In this document: positions 1-7,135 of the stretch, piece after piece
Position numbering within the stretch: the stretch's first letter is position 1
Layout: the number at the start of each line of letters is the position of its first letter
Assembly (NCBI GenBank): GCA_963929865.1
Contig: CAWVKK010000048.1
Coordinates: 1-8,265 of the forward strand
Direction of reading: 5' to 3'
Length of the DNA stretch: 8,265 nucleotides
DNA from: JAGZHZ01 sp963929865
GTDB lineage: Bacteria; Bacillota; Clostridia; Lachnospirales; Lachnospiraceae
Made by a program: the position numbers and the translations under genes
The notes under the pieces: model-generated
What the model saw: the letters and a program-made list of their open reading frames with translations, nothing else
What the model was told of the DNA's origin: nothing
Database searches by the model: none

Positions 1-86
1 CCGGCGTGGCGGAACTGGCAGACGCACAGGACTTAAAATCCTGCGGGACTTATCCTCCCGTACCGGTTCGATTCCGGTCGCCGGCA
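1..86 (+). tRNA. tRNA-Leu (UAA anticodon), first base outside window
   Basis: This is a class II tRNA. The acceptor stem pairs bases 1-6 with 79-84, and the missing first G would pair with C85; A86 is the discriminator base. The anticodon stem is 27-31 with 39-43, and the 7-base loop at 32-38 holds TAA at 34-36, which reads UUA leucine codons. A long variable arm (about 43-60) and a TTCGATT T-loop support leucine. No CCA is encoded (TGA follows the discriminator). A rho-independent terminator follows at once, so this is the last gene of its transcript. Confidence 0.96.
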
Positions 87-92
87 TGACAC

Positions 93-124
93 AAGAATGA
101 ATGGGAATTCATTCTTTTTTTTTT
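93..124 (+). terminator. Rho-independent terminator of the tRNA-Leu transcript
   Basis: A perfect 10-bp stem (93-102 with 107-116) closes a GGGA tetraloop and runs into an unbroken T tract ending at 124. It lies 6 bases after the tRNA and separates it from cysK. Confidence 0.93.
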
Positions 125-137
125 GCACAAGTTGAGG

Positions 138-143
138 TATGAT
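138..143 (+). promoter_or_regulatory. Possible -10 element of the cysK promoter
   Basis: TATGAT at 138-143 is the only good -10 candidate between the tRNA terminator and cysK. At 17-bp spacing the -35 position falls in the T run of the terminator (about 115-120), which is a poor -35. TTGCAC at 123-128 is only 9 bases away, too close to pair with it. The short leader leaves no room for a riboswitch or T-box. The call is weak. Confidence 0.35.
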
Positions 144-173
144 AGAAAAAAAGATCAGAAAGGGTGAAGCGAC

Positions 174-1103
174 ATGAAACGGATCTATCAGGGAACATTG
201 GGACTGATCGGAAATACCCCGCTTGTGGAGATGGTAAATCTGGAAAAAAAATACGGGCTGGACGCTGTGATTCTGGCAAAGCTGGAATACCTCAATCCTG
301 CCGGGAGCGTCAAAGACCGCGCCGCAAAGGAGATGATTGAGGACGCAGAAAAAAGAGGAATTTTAAGAGAAGGATCTGTGATCATCGAACCGACCTCCGG
401 GAACACCGGAATCGGGCTGGCTGCGATTGCAGCGGCAAAAGGATATCGGATGATCCTGACTATGCCGGAGACCATGAGCATAGAGCGCAGAAATATGCTA
501 AAAGCTTACGGCGCGGAGGTTGTGCTGACTGAAGGGAGCAAAGGCATGAGCGGAGCCATTGAAAAAGCGGAGGAACTGGCTGCACGGACAGAAAACAGCT
601 TTATACCGGCGCAGTTTGACAATCCTGCCAACGCTGAGGCGCACCGCAAAACGACAGGACCTGAAATCTGGGAGGACACCGGCGGAGAGATCGACCTGTT
701 TGTGGCGACAGTGGGGACAGGGGGCACGATAACAGGCGCCGGAGAATACTTAAAAGAAAAAAATCCGGATATTCAGGTGATAGCAGTAGAGCCTGCCTCC
801 TCCCCTGTTTTGTCAGAGGGAAAAAGCGGTTCCCATGAGATTCAGGGAATCGGAGCAGGTTTTGTGCCAAAGGTACTCAACACGCAGATCTATGACGAGG
901 TTGTGACCGCAGAGAATGAGGAGGCGTTCCGGATGGGAAAAGAGATTGCGAGGACAGAGGGAATTTTGGTCGGAATTTCCTCAGGCGCGGCAATGAGCGC
1001 CGCGCTGAAGGTGGCAAAACGCCCGGAAAACAGAGGAAAGACAATTGTGGTGCTGCTGCCAGACAGCGGAGACCGGTATTATTCCACGCCGCTGTTTCAG
1101 TAG
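174..1103 (+). CDS. cysK: Cysteine synthase A (O-acetylserine sulfhydrylase)
   Basis: This PLP enzyme condenses O-acetyl-L-serine with sulfide to give L-cysteine and acetate in the cytoplasm. The protein has 309 residues, the usual CysK length, and is complete. The PLP lysine is K47 in NPAGSVKDRA. The substrate loop TSGNTG is at 74-79, the phosphate-binding GTGGT at 181-185, and the SSGA motif with the pyridine-contacting serine at 269-272. HEIQGIGAGF at 221-230 is typical of CysK rather than of cystathionine beta-synthase-like or threonine-synthase-like relatives. The start is set by AGGGTG at 161-166, seven bases before the ATG. The gene stands alone between the tRNA terminator and a convergent terminator, so it is probably monocistronic. 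No CymR-type site or T-box could be seen in the short upstream region. CysM or another OAS sulfhydrylase paralogue is the only real alternative. Confidence 0.95.
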   Translation: MKRIYQGTLGLIGNTPLVEMVNLEKKYGLDAVILAKLEYLNPAGSVKDRAAKEMIEDAEKRGILREGSVIIEPTSGNTGIGLAAIAAAKGYRMILTMPETMSIERRNMLKAYGAEVVLTEGSKGMSGAIEKAEELAARTENSFIPAQFDNPANAEAHRKTTGPEIWEDTGGEIDLFVATVGTGGTITGAGEYLKEKNPDIQVIAVEPASSPVLSEGKSGSHEIQGIGAGFVPKVLNTQIYDEVVTAENEEAFRMGKEIARTEGILVGISSGAAMSAALKVAKRPENRGKTIVVLLPDSGDRYYSTPLFQ

Positions 1104-1139
1104 ACAGAAAAAACAGGACGCTCAGGAAAGAGACAGCTC

Positions 1140-1182
1140 AAAAAAAGGGACCGCGCAGCTCATGGAAACTGCGGGTCCTTTT
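1140..1182. terminator. Bidirectional terminator between cysK and the convergent deacetylase gene
   Basis: The stem pairs 1147-1158 with 1169-1178, with one bulged G at 1153 and a G-T pair, and closes a 10-base loop. On the + strand it ends in TTTT (1179-1182). On the - strand it ends in seven T (complement of the A run 1140-1146). The stronger T tract is on the minus strand, so it should work best for the deacetylase gene and also serve cysK. Confidence 0.85.
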
Positions 1183-1223
1183 ATCAGTTCTGGCGTCCGC
1201 CCCGTCAGACGGCGGGAGACGGA

Positions 1224-2759
1224 TCAGCCCATCGGAGGAACCGGGGTCGGTCTCGCCGGGTCAAACACGGACGCGGCGTCAAAGAGATCGGTCAGAAGCT
1301 CCGGGTTGTAATACATGCGGTAGCCGTCAAGGTTTCTGCGCCCCATGCGGAAATAGTTGTCCCGCAGCTGAATCCAGTACTGGCTGGAATCGACATTGCA
1401 GAAATAGTTAAATCCCTGACTCTTCAGATAATCAAATTTAGGGTGTCCGGTATAATCCTCCACCCCGGTGATATCGGCTCCGAATGCGAAAATAATTTTA
1501 TCTGTGCCTCCCACAATAGGGGAAACATATGTCATCCATTTTTCTGTGTCTGTCATTAAAGTTTCCAGACTGCGCTCGCCTACGTTGATATGCCCCCACG
1601 TATGGCTGGCAAATTCCCAGCCGTTTTCCTTCATAGCCGTTGCGACCTCGGTAGCCTGGGCAACCTCTTCATCCCAGTTAAAATCCGGATGTTCATTTAA
1701 AAACTGGATTTGATCCGGGTCAAGATTCGGATCATTGATGTCGCGGTATACTCCGTCTGTGCGGTAGCCGAGAACGCCGTTGTACCCTGTCAGAGCGATA
1801 ATTCCTTTTGCTCCGCGGTATGAGAAGTCAGGGTGTTCCTCGACAAAACTGTCAATCAGCGGGACCATGTCAAAATCTCCGACCGAGACAGAACCGTCCG
1901 CTTCCACGTATTCTGCCTTGACGTCCCCGTTTTCATCGATCACGAGCTTAGAAGCCATGCCGTCGCCGTCCATGTAGTGATAATAGGACACATCATCCTG
2001 GGAGAGGACAAACGGTTTTTTGCCGGGAGGAAGCATAATCGTCTGAGGAGTCATGATACCCTGTTCGTCGACCTTCGCGATATCTTCAAGCGTGACAAGC
2101 ACAAATCCCTTTTCGTACATGCTCTGCGTAATCTTGTTAAACTCTTCAATCGTCGTCATCACCTGATTATAGCCGCCCGCATCGCTGTCGCCGTCAAAAG
2201 CCAGCGAAGGGTCTTTGATCAGAGTGTGGTAAAAAATATGGGTGATCTGATCAATCGGATACGCAACGCAGGTATCCTTCGTCGCCTGGTATTCAGCGAC
2301 CTTGTCCTGATATGCCTGATTCGTTTCATATCCGGAGGAATTTTTTAAGAGATCCATTGCGGCGTCGTAGTCATAACTGGCGGCAAGGCGGTCTGCCTGA
2401 CGGATCAGCTCTTCTTCCTCTTCTTCGCTGGAGGATGAGGTCGTGATCACGGGTTCGTTTTGAGCGACGCTGGTGGGAGCCGTCTCTGATTCTTCGGAAC
2501 TGCCGGTAAGATTTCCGGAAGAATCAGGCGAATGGGAAGCAGAGGAATGGCTGCTGCCCGGATTGCTGTGAGTTGTCGATTTTAAAGCTGTCGAGATGCC
2601 GAAAACGATCGTGGCGATCACAACAACGACAGAGACAGAAAAGACCATGCGCGCTTTAAAAAGCTGCTCCCGCTGCTTTTTCTTCTGCAGGATACGCTGC
2701 CTTTTTTTTCGCTCCTCATCGCTTAATGGTTTTTTAGAGTGCGGGTTTTCTTCCTTCAT
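1224..2759 (-). CDS. Membrane-anchored polysaccharide-deacetylase-like protein (NodB/CE4 fold)
   Basis: The protein has 511 residues. Residues 1-37 are cytoplasmic and strongly basic, 38-58 form one membrane segment, and 60-118 are a Ser/Glu-rich linker ending in an acidic run, so the rest should lie outside the cell. The catalytic part starts near HIFYH (174-178). The NodB metal motifs are recognisable: DD at 255-256 within LSQDDV (motif 1, usually TFDD) and SHTWGH at 385-390 (motif 2, H386 and H390). Family members remove N- or O-acetyl groups from peptidoglycan or other cell-surface glycans using a divalent metal. Two things are odd. About 130 residues separate motifs 1 and 2, more than twice the usual distance. 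The position of the motif 3 arginine reads IIFAFGAD, without Arg, and no clear motif 5 LxH is visible. Activity is therefore not assured. The start is supported by GGGAG 10-12 bases upstream and by a strong promoter; the gene is monocistronic. Confidence 0.82.
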   Translation of the reverse strand: MKEENPHSKKPLSDEERKKRQRILQKKKQREQLFKARMVFSVSVVVVIATIVFGISTALKSTTHSNPGSSHSSASHSPDSSGNLTGSSEESETAPTSVAQNEPVITTSSSSEEEEEELIRQADRLAASYDYDAAMDLLKNSSGYETNQAYQDKVAEYQATKDTCVAYPIDQITHIFYHTLIKDPSLAFDGDSDAGGYNQVMTTIEEFNKITQSMYEKGFVLVTLEDIAKVDEQGIMTPQTIMLPPGKKPFVLSQDDVSYYHYMDGDGMASKLVIDENGDVKAEYVEADGSVSVGDFDMVPLIDSFVEEHPDFSYRGAKGIIALTGYNGVLGYRTDGVYRDINDPNLDPDQIQFLNEHPDFNWDEEVAQATEVATAMKENGWEFASHTWGHINVGERSLETLMTDTEKWMTYVSPIVGGTDKIIFAFGADITGVEDYTGHPKFDYLKSQGFNYFCNVDSSQYWIQLRDNYFRMGRRNLDGYRMYYNPELLTDLFDAASVFDPARPTPVPPMG

Positions 2760-2811
2760 TTCATTTTCTCTCCCTGAAAAAATTTATTTTTTTTGACAAG
2801 ATGCCTGCGGA

Positions 2812-2832
2812 CCGCCAATCCCCGGATGGCGG
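2812..2832 (-). other. GC-rich hairpin in the leader of the deacetylase mRNA
   Basis: CCGCCA (2812-2817) and TGGCGG (2827-2832) form a 6-bp stem in an otherwise A/T-rich leader of roughly 115 nt that runs from the promoter at 2883-2911 to the start codon at 2759. No T tract follows it in either direction, so it is not a terminator. It may be a stability or translation-control element. No known riboswitch was recognised in the leader. Confidence 0.4.
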
Positions 2833-2882
2833 ATACAAAGCGGAACATTTTGTCGAAAAATTGTGAAATATTGCTTAAGATC

Positions 2883-2911
2883 ATTCTATTTTTTTACCTA
2901 ATATTTGTCAA
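2883..2911 (-). promoter_or_regulatory. Promoter of the deacetylase gene
   Basis: Read on the minus strand, a perfect -35 TTGACA (2911-2906) and a -10 TAGAAT (2888-2883) are separated by exactly 17 bases, so transcription should begin near 2876. This is a housekeeping sigma-A type promoter and gives the deacetylase a long leader. The other sequence between the deacetylase and cbiK genes (about 2912-2991) is A/T-rich with no further feature seen. Confidence 0.85.
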
Positions 2912-2991
2912 TTAAGTTTCCGTTAAGAATTATTAATTTCCCTCTATTATTCCAAGAAAAAAGGATTTCATAAGAAGAAAATCTTCCGGAC

Positions 2992-3020
2992 AAAAAAACT
3001 GCCACAAAAATGTGACAGTT
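2992..3020 (-). terminator. Rho-independent terminator of cbiK
   Basis: Read on the minus strand, AACTGTCACA (3020-3011) pairs with TGTGGCAGTT (3006-2997) over 10 bp with one G-T pair and a TTTT loop, followed by a T run ending at 2992. It begins about 20 bases after the cbiK stop codon. Confidence 0.93.
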
Positions 3021-3039
3021 TCTAAACAGCAAAAGACGA

Positions 3040-3828
3040 TCAGGCGCTTTCTGCAATGTGTTCCAAAAAGAGCTGGCGGATTTTCGGATATTCTCCAAGC
3101 CCCTTCAGCACACAGGATACTTCGATGCCGCACTGCTCAAACTGACGCCGCCAGGATTCAGGATCGTCCCCCGCCATATCATTTTTTGCGTGATCCCCCG
3201 CCACGATCATAAACGGAGCGAGAACGGCACGGCGGGGACGGATGGCTTTGATCTGGCGGAGAAGAGATTCCATGGAGGGATAAGCCTCCACAGTGCCGAG
3301 AAAAATTTTCGGATACCCGCGGTCTTTAAACGTATAATCAAGCGCCGCATAGACAGAATTGGCATAGTGAGTCGTTCCGTGTCCCATCAGGACCAGGACC
3401 TCATCGTCTGAGAGGGAAGAGCCAAGTTCATGTGCAATGGCTTCTACGACAAAATCATTGTCGCGCGTGGAAGTCAGAAGAGGAGAGCCGAAGCGGATAC
3501 TGGAAAAATGGTCGGCGCAGGAGAGAACCTCTTCTTTCATCAAATCGTTTTCGATTCCGTTTAAGACATGGGTAGGCTGTACGATCAATTCGCAGATACC
3601 GTCCTGCATCATCTGGTGCATAGCCTCTTTGACTGTAAAAATACGGACGCCGTCGCGCTTCCAGATTTTTTTTATGATCATTTTGCTCGTCCAGGCGCGG
3701 TATACGCGGAAGTCAGGGTATGCGGCGGCAATATCGTGTTCAATTGCGTCGATTGTAACCTCTCTGGTATCGTTGTGGCTGGTTCCAAAGCTGACAACGA
3801 GAATTGCTTTTGTATATTTCTGGTTCAT
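3040..3828 (-). CDS. cbiK: Anaerobic sirohydrochlorin cobaltochelatase CbiK
   Basis: CbiK inserts Co2+ into sirohydrochlorin (precorrin-2 derived) at the start of the anaerobic, early-cobalt branch of cobalamin synthesis; related enzymes can also load Fe2+ for siroheme. The 262-residue length is normal for cytoplasmic CbiK. The N terminus has the typical ILVVSFGTSH (9-18). The chelatase residues are visible as H150 in MGHGT, E181 in GTVEAYP and H213 in AGDHAKNDMAG, the His-Glu-His set that binds the metal in this family. No signal peptide is present, unlike periplasmic CbiK forms of sulfate reducers. The start is supported by GGAG at 3837-3834, five bases before the ATG. The gene is divergent from hemA, which makes the precursor of the same pathway, and is closed by its own terminator, so it is probably transcribed alone. 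No cobalamin riboswitch lies in its leader. Confidence 0.94.
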   Translation of the reverse strand: MNQKYTKAILVVSFGTSHNDTREVTIDAIEHDIAAAYPDFRVYRAWTSKMIIKKIWKRDGVRIFTVKEAMHQMMQDGICELIVQPTHVLNGIENDLMKEEVLSCADHFSSIRFGSPLLTSTRDNDFVVEAIAHELGSSLSDDEVLVLMGHGTTHYANSVYAALDYTFKDRGYPKIFLGTVEAYPSMESLLRQIKAIRPRRAVLAPFMIVAGDHAKNDMAGDDPESWRRQFEQCGIEVSCVLKGLGEYPKIRQLFLEHIAESA

Positions 3829-3842
3829 AAAATCTCCATTCC

Positions 3843-3860
3843 GCCGCTGGAATCAGCGGC
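3843..3860 (-). other. Perfect hairpin next to the cbiK ribosome binding site
   Basis: GCCGCTG (3843-3849) and CAGCGGC (3854-3860) form a perfect 7-bp stem with a four-base loop. In the cbiK mRNA it ends five bases before the Shine-Dalgarno GGAG. It could modulate ribosome access, or as DNA be a protein-binding palindrome downstream of the promoter. No T run follows, so it is not a terminator. Confidence 0.45.
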
Positions 3861-3871
3861 ACAAACAACAA

Positions 3872-3901
3872 ATAGTAAAATAATAAAAAACGGCATGTAA
3901 A
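3872..3901 (-). promoter_or_regulatory. Probable cbiK promoter
   Basis: On the minus strand TTTACA (3901-3896) and TACTAT (3877-3872) are spaced by 18 bases. Both differ from consensus by one or two bases. The predicted start near 3865 would place the hairpin at 3843-3860 right at the 5' end of the mRNA. Confidence 0.6.
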
Positions 3902-3938
3902 GTCAGATTAACATTAATAGGATTCCTTGTCAATGGTA

Positions 3939-3967
3939 TTTAAAGTTTTCAATGTTTGTGCTATGAT
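3939..3967 (+). promoter_or_regulatory. Probable hemA promoter with extended -10
   Basis: TATGAT at 3962-3967 is preceded by TGC (3959-3961), an extended -10. A weak -35 TTTAAA at 3939-3944 is at 17-bp spacing. Transcription would start near 3974, giving a leader of about 40 nt, too short for a riboswitch. Confidence 0.65.
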
Positions 3968-4012
3968 AGTAATACTGAAGAAAAATATTAAGAAGCGAAG
4001 GGATGTAGCTGA

Positions 4013-5248
4013 ATGAGCATACGAATGATAGGAATTGACCACAGCAGAGCCAATATTGACGTGCGGTGCATTTTTTCATTTACAAAGAAACAGATGGCGG
4101 AGGTTCTTCCGAAGATAAAAGAGCAGCAGGGAATTCACGGCTGTGTCATGATTTCAACCTGCAACAGAATGGAACTTTGGGTGAGCTGTGAAGAGGACGT
4201 TTCCCTGGACTTATGCGAGCTGCTGTGCACGCTGCGGGAGGTGCCGTCCGCCTATTACGGTTCCTACTTTACAGAACGCAGAGAAAAAGAAGCTGTGCGG
4301 CATTTATTCGCACTGTCATGCGGACTGAAATCGAGAATTTTAGGGGAGGACCAGATCATCACCCAGGTAAAAGAAGCGCTTGCATTTGCAAGAGAACAAT
4401 ATACAACGGACAAGGTCTTGGAAGTGTTATTTAGGATGGCTGTCACCGCGGCAAAAAAAGTGAAGACAAACGTGACGCTCTCCATCGCCAACCAGTCGGT
4501 GATCCATCAGGCGATTCAGGTGCTGGAGGAGAGAGGATACCGCATTGCAGGCAAAAAATGTATGGTAATCGGAAACGGCGCGATGGGAAAATTGGCTGCC
4601 TCGACTTTGCAGAAGGCAGGAGCTGACGTCACCGTGACAGTGCGGCAGTACCGCAGCGGAATAGTAGATATCCCCAGGGAATGCAGCAGGATTGACTATG
4701 GAAAAAGGATGGAACTGTTTGCACAGTGCGATCTGGTGGTCAGCGCGACGTCAAGTCCTAATTATACTCTGAAAAAAGAATGCGTAGATCAGGTGAAGCC
4801 TGAGCATGATATGATTTTGCTCGACCTGGCGGTTCCAAGGGATATTGAACCGTCCATAAGGGATATAGAACGAATTGAACTGTTCGACATTGACGATTTC
4901 CACATTGAAATTCAAAGTGAAGATCTCAGAAAAAATATTGAGAAAGCGCAGCAGATACTGGACGAGCAGATGGAAGAATTTGAACAGTGGTATGAGTGCA
5001 GAGACGTCATTCCAAAGATTCAGGAAATTAAGGACAGCGCGGTGGAGGATTTTAACTGGAGACTTCAGAAGATTATGAGAGAGCTGCCGATGGAATCAGG
5101 GGAAAAGGCGGAATTAAAGGAGGAGATGAGCAGCGCGGCGGGAAAGGTGATCGCAAAGATGCTGTTTACTCTCAGAGACCACGTTGCGCAGGAAAGCTTC
5201 CGGGAGTGCGTAGAGGTGTTAAGCCAGATGTACCAGACAGAAAAATGA
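4013..5248 (+). CDS. hemA: Glutamyl-tRNA reductase
   Basis: HemA reduces glutamyl-tRNA(Glu) with NADPH to glutamate-1-semialdehyde, the first step of the C5 pathway to 5-aminolevulinate and hence to siroheme, cobalamin and heme. The protein has 411 residues, close to the usual 410-450. The N-terminal catalytic domain has the active-site Cys C50 in MISTCNRMELW, and the conserved stretch starting at H97 includes SCGLKSRILGEDQI (102-115). The NADPH-binding Rossmann motif VIGNGAMGKLAA is at 185-196, and DLAVPRDIEP is at 271-280. The C-terminal helical dimerisation domain begins about residue 305 and contains a long charged helix. The start is chosen from AAGGG at 3998-4002. The gene is divergent from cbiK and followed after 109 bases by the symporter gene, with no terminator between. 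The usual partners hemB, hemC, hemD and hemL are not adjacent here. Confidence 0.96.
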   Translation: MSIRMIGIDHSRANIDVRCIFSFTKKQMAEVLPKIKEQQGIHGCVMISTCNRMELWVSCEEDVSLDLCELLCTLREVPSAYYGSYFTERREKEAVRHLFALSCGLKSRILGEDQIITQVKEALAFAREQYTTDKVLEVLFRMAVTAAKKVKTNVTLSIANQSVIHQAIQVLEERGYRIAGKKCMVIGNGAMGKLAASTLQKAGADVTVTVRQYRSGIVDIPRECSRIDYGKRMELFAQCDLVVSATSSPNYTLKKECVDQVKPEHDMILLDLAVPRDIEPSIRDIERIELFDIDDFHIEIQSEDLRKNIEKAQQILDEQMEEFEQWYECRDVIPKIQEIKDSAVEDFNWRLQKIMRELPMESGEKAELKEEMSSAAGKVIAKMLFTLRDHVAQESFRECVEVLSQMYQTEK

Positions 5249-5357
5249 CACAAGGTCTGCAAAAGCACAACATCTCTTTGCACGCAGCCGACCGGCGGCG
5301 TCTGAGGAAGGAACAACAGCGATATCACAGTAACGATAGCGAGGCAAGGGAAGATTT

Positions 5358-6806
5358 ATGGTAACCAGAGTCATACAGAACGTAAACAATTTTGTCTGGG
5401 GATTTCCTATCATATTTTTACTTCTCGGAACACACATCTTTTTTACAATTCAGACAGGATTTATCCAGAAAAAAATAGGGACAGCAGTACGTCTGCTCAG
5501 GAAAAATGAAAACGGACCGACCGGAACAATATGCCCCAGGAGAGCATTCGCCGCCGTGTTCGCCTCCGCGACCGGAATGGGGAATATCATAGGAATCGTA
5601 TCCTCCATTCTTCTGGGAGGTCCCGGCGCAGTCCTCTGGTGCTGCATCGGAGGATTTTTAGGGATGGCGACGAAATACGCAGAGTCTCTTCTCAGCGTGA
5701 AATTCCGGATCAAAAACAAATATGGAGAAATAAAAGGCGGTCCGATGTATGTCATGGAATACGGAATGGGCAAAAAATGGATGGGAAAATGGTATGCCGT
5801 CGTCGGAGTGATGACTGCGCTTGGAAGCGGATGCGCGCTTCAGGTCAGCGCAATCGCAACTTTTATCGATACGAATGTTCAGGCTGCCTTAATTGGAACC
5901 GATAACCTTTTCTCAAAAATAGCCGGGAACCATCCGTGGACTGCGAAAGTCATGGTAGGAATTTTGATGGCGCTTTTGATGATGCTGGTGGTTTTAGGAG
6001 GAATCAAAAGCATTGCCGGGCTTTGCCGGATTGCCTATCCGATGATGATGGGAATCTATATAGCTGCCTGCGCCAGCGTCCTGGTCTTGAATTACAGATG
6101 GCTTGGAGAGGCGTGCGCGGCAATTTTGAGCAGTGCGTTTGGAAATGTGAAAGCCGTGGCGGGAGGAATGGCGGGCGCAGGCATTTCGGCAATTTTCGGA
6201 TATGGAGCTTTAAACGCAATGATATCGAACGAAGCAGGTCTTGGAATATCGGGAATTATAGAAGCGCAGTCAAAAAGCTGCAATCCTGTGCAGCAGGCGC
6301 TGCTGTCCTGTCTGGGAACCTTTATCAGCACTGCCGTCTTGTGCGGACTGACAGGACTGACCATCGTGACGGTTGTGCTCAGGGAAGGGCTGGCAGTGGA
6401 AGGGATGTCTGAGATGGGGCTGATCACGGCGGTTCTCTCTAAAGCTCCTTATCTGGGAAAGACGGCATTTATCCTGGCAAGTATGGTATTTATCTATACG
6501 ACGATTCTGGGATGGTCCTATTATGGAGAAAAATGCGCGGAATATCTTCTTGGATATCGGATCAGAGGAAGCTACGAGATCCTCTGCGCCGCCGTACTGG
6601 CGGTGGCGTCGGTCTTCGACATACAGAAGGTGAGAATATTCTCCGATTTTTTCAACGCAATGCTGGCGATTCCCAATATACTCTGCATTCTGTGGCTCTC
6701 GTCGCTTGTGAAAAAAGAGACGAAAAAATATCTGAAATTTCCGGACAGAAAAAATCTGGAGATTTTAGAAAAGACAGAGGAGAGAGAATCCGACATGTAT
6801 ATTTGA
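5358..6806 (+). CDS. Sodium/amino-acid symporter, AGCS (alanine/glycine:cation) family
   Basis: This integral membrane protein of 482 residues should import a small neutral amino acid such as alanine or glycine together with Na+. Family signatures are clear: ASATGMGNIIG (69-79, usually ATGTGNI), GGPGA (87-91), GGPMYVMEYGMG (127-138), SNEAGLG (290-296) and GWSYYGEKCAEYL (385-397). About ten or more hydrophobic segments are spread from residue 12 to 450. The last 30 residues are charged and cytoplasmic. The start has AAGGGAAG at 5346-5353, four bases before the ATG. No convincing promoter was found in the 109 bases after hemA, so cotranscription with hemA is possible, though no metabolic link between the two is obvious. 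No terminator was seen after the stop codon, only the promoter of the riboswitch. The substrate cannot be set from sequence alone. Confidence 0.92.
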   Translation: MVTRVIQNVNNFVWGFPIIFLLLGTHIFFTIQTGFIQKKIGTAVRLLRKNENGPTGTICPRRAFAAVFASATGMGNIIGIVSSILLGGPGAVLWCCIGGFLGMATKYAESLLSVKFRIKNKYGEIKGGPMYVMEYGMGKKWMGKWYAVVGVMTALGSGCALQVSAIATFIDTNVQAALIGTDNLFSKIAGNHPWTAKVMVGILMALLMMLVVLGGIKSIAGLCRIAYPMMMGIYIAACASVLVLNYRWLGEACAAILSSAFGNVKAVAGGMAGAGISAIFGYGALNAMISNEAGLGISGIIEAQSKSCNPVQQALLSCLGTFISTAVLCGLTGLTIVTVVLREGLAVEGMSEMGLITAVLSKAPYLGKTAFILASMVFIYTTILGWSYYGEKCAEYLLGYRIRGSYEILCAAVLAVASVFDIQKVRIFSDFFNAMLAIPNILCILWLSSLVKKETKKYLKFPDRKNLEILEKTEERESDMYI

Positions 6807-6835
6807 TTCCCGGGCACATGGACGATATGTTCGGC

Positions 6836-6864
6836 TTGACAGGAGAAAAGGGGAATGATAGAAT
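6836..6864 (+). promoter_or_regulatory. Promoter of the cobalamin riboswitch transcript
   Basis: A perfect -35 TTGACA (6836-6841) and -10 TAGAAT (6859-6864) lie exactly 17 bases apart, the same hexamer pair as at the deacetylase gene. The start should be near 6871, about 20 bases before the aptamer. This shows that the riboswitch has its own strong promoter and is not only part of an upstream operon. A TATAAT at 6873-6878 has no -35 partner. Confidence 0.87.
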
Positions 6865-6889
6865 AAATCGTGTATAATTCCATATGACA

Positions 6890-7063
6890 CAGTAAGTGTA
6901 TCAGCAGATCCGAAGAGATGCTGATTGAGAGGGAATCAGGTGAGAATCCTGAGCGATCCGGTCACTGTATTTAGGGAGCGAAGTCTGAAAATCCATTGTG
7001 GCGCAGACGTCATGAGAAGGAAAGACAGAGCGATGATCTATAAGCCAGGAAACCTGCTTATTG
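6890..7063 (+). promoter_or_regulatory. Cobalamin (B12) riboswitch aptamer
   Basis: The conserved core GGGAATCAGGTGAGAATCCT (6931-6950) followed by GAGCGATCCGGTCACTGT is the classic cobalamin aptamer. The B12 box AGCCAGGAAACCTGC is at 7043-7057. The closing stem P1 is formed by CAGTAAG (6890-6896) with CTTATTG (7057-7063). A peripheral stem ATCAGCA/TGCTGAT is seen at about 6900-6906 and 6919-6925, and a long arm with TCTG/CAGA ends lies between 6983 and 7008. Aptamers of this family bind adenosylcobalamin or another cobalamin and usually switch expression off. It has its own promoter upstream and a rho-independent terminator downstream. What it controls is not clear: no known cobalamin gene follows. 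Confidence 0.96.
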
Positions 7064-7135
7064 GGTAAAAGGTTGAGACTTCCGAGAAAAGTTTTGCATC
7101 CTGTCTGTTCTGCGCAAGATATGCAGAAGAGGTAT

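Noticed and set aside
1833..2348. 171-codon open frame on the plus strand inside the deacetylase gene
   Set aside because: It is antisense to a gene with clear family motifs and shows no recognisable protein features; it is a shadow frame.
2792..2797. TTGACA on the plus strand between the deacetylase and cbiK genes
   Set aside because: No -10 element lies 16-18 bases downstream and no plus-strand gene follows.
5249..5357. Terminator or promoter between hemA and the symporter gene
   Set aside because: Only short imperfect GC repeats (GCC GACC GGC near 5289-5298) are present, with no T run, and no -35/-10 pair with proper spacing was found.
5936..6412. 158-codon open frame inside the symporter gene
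   Set aside because: It lies in another frame of a well supported membrane transporter and gives an Arg/Gly/Cys-rich sequence typical of frame shadows.
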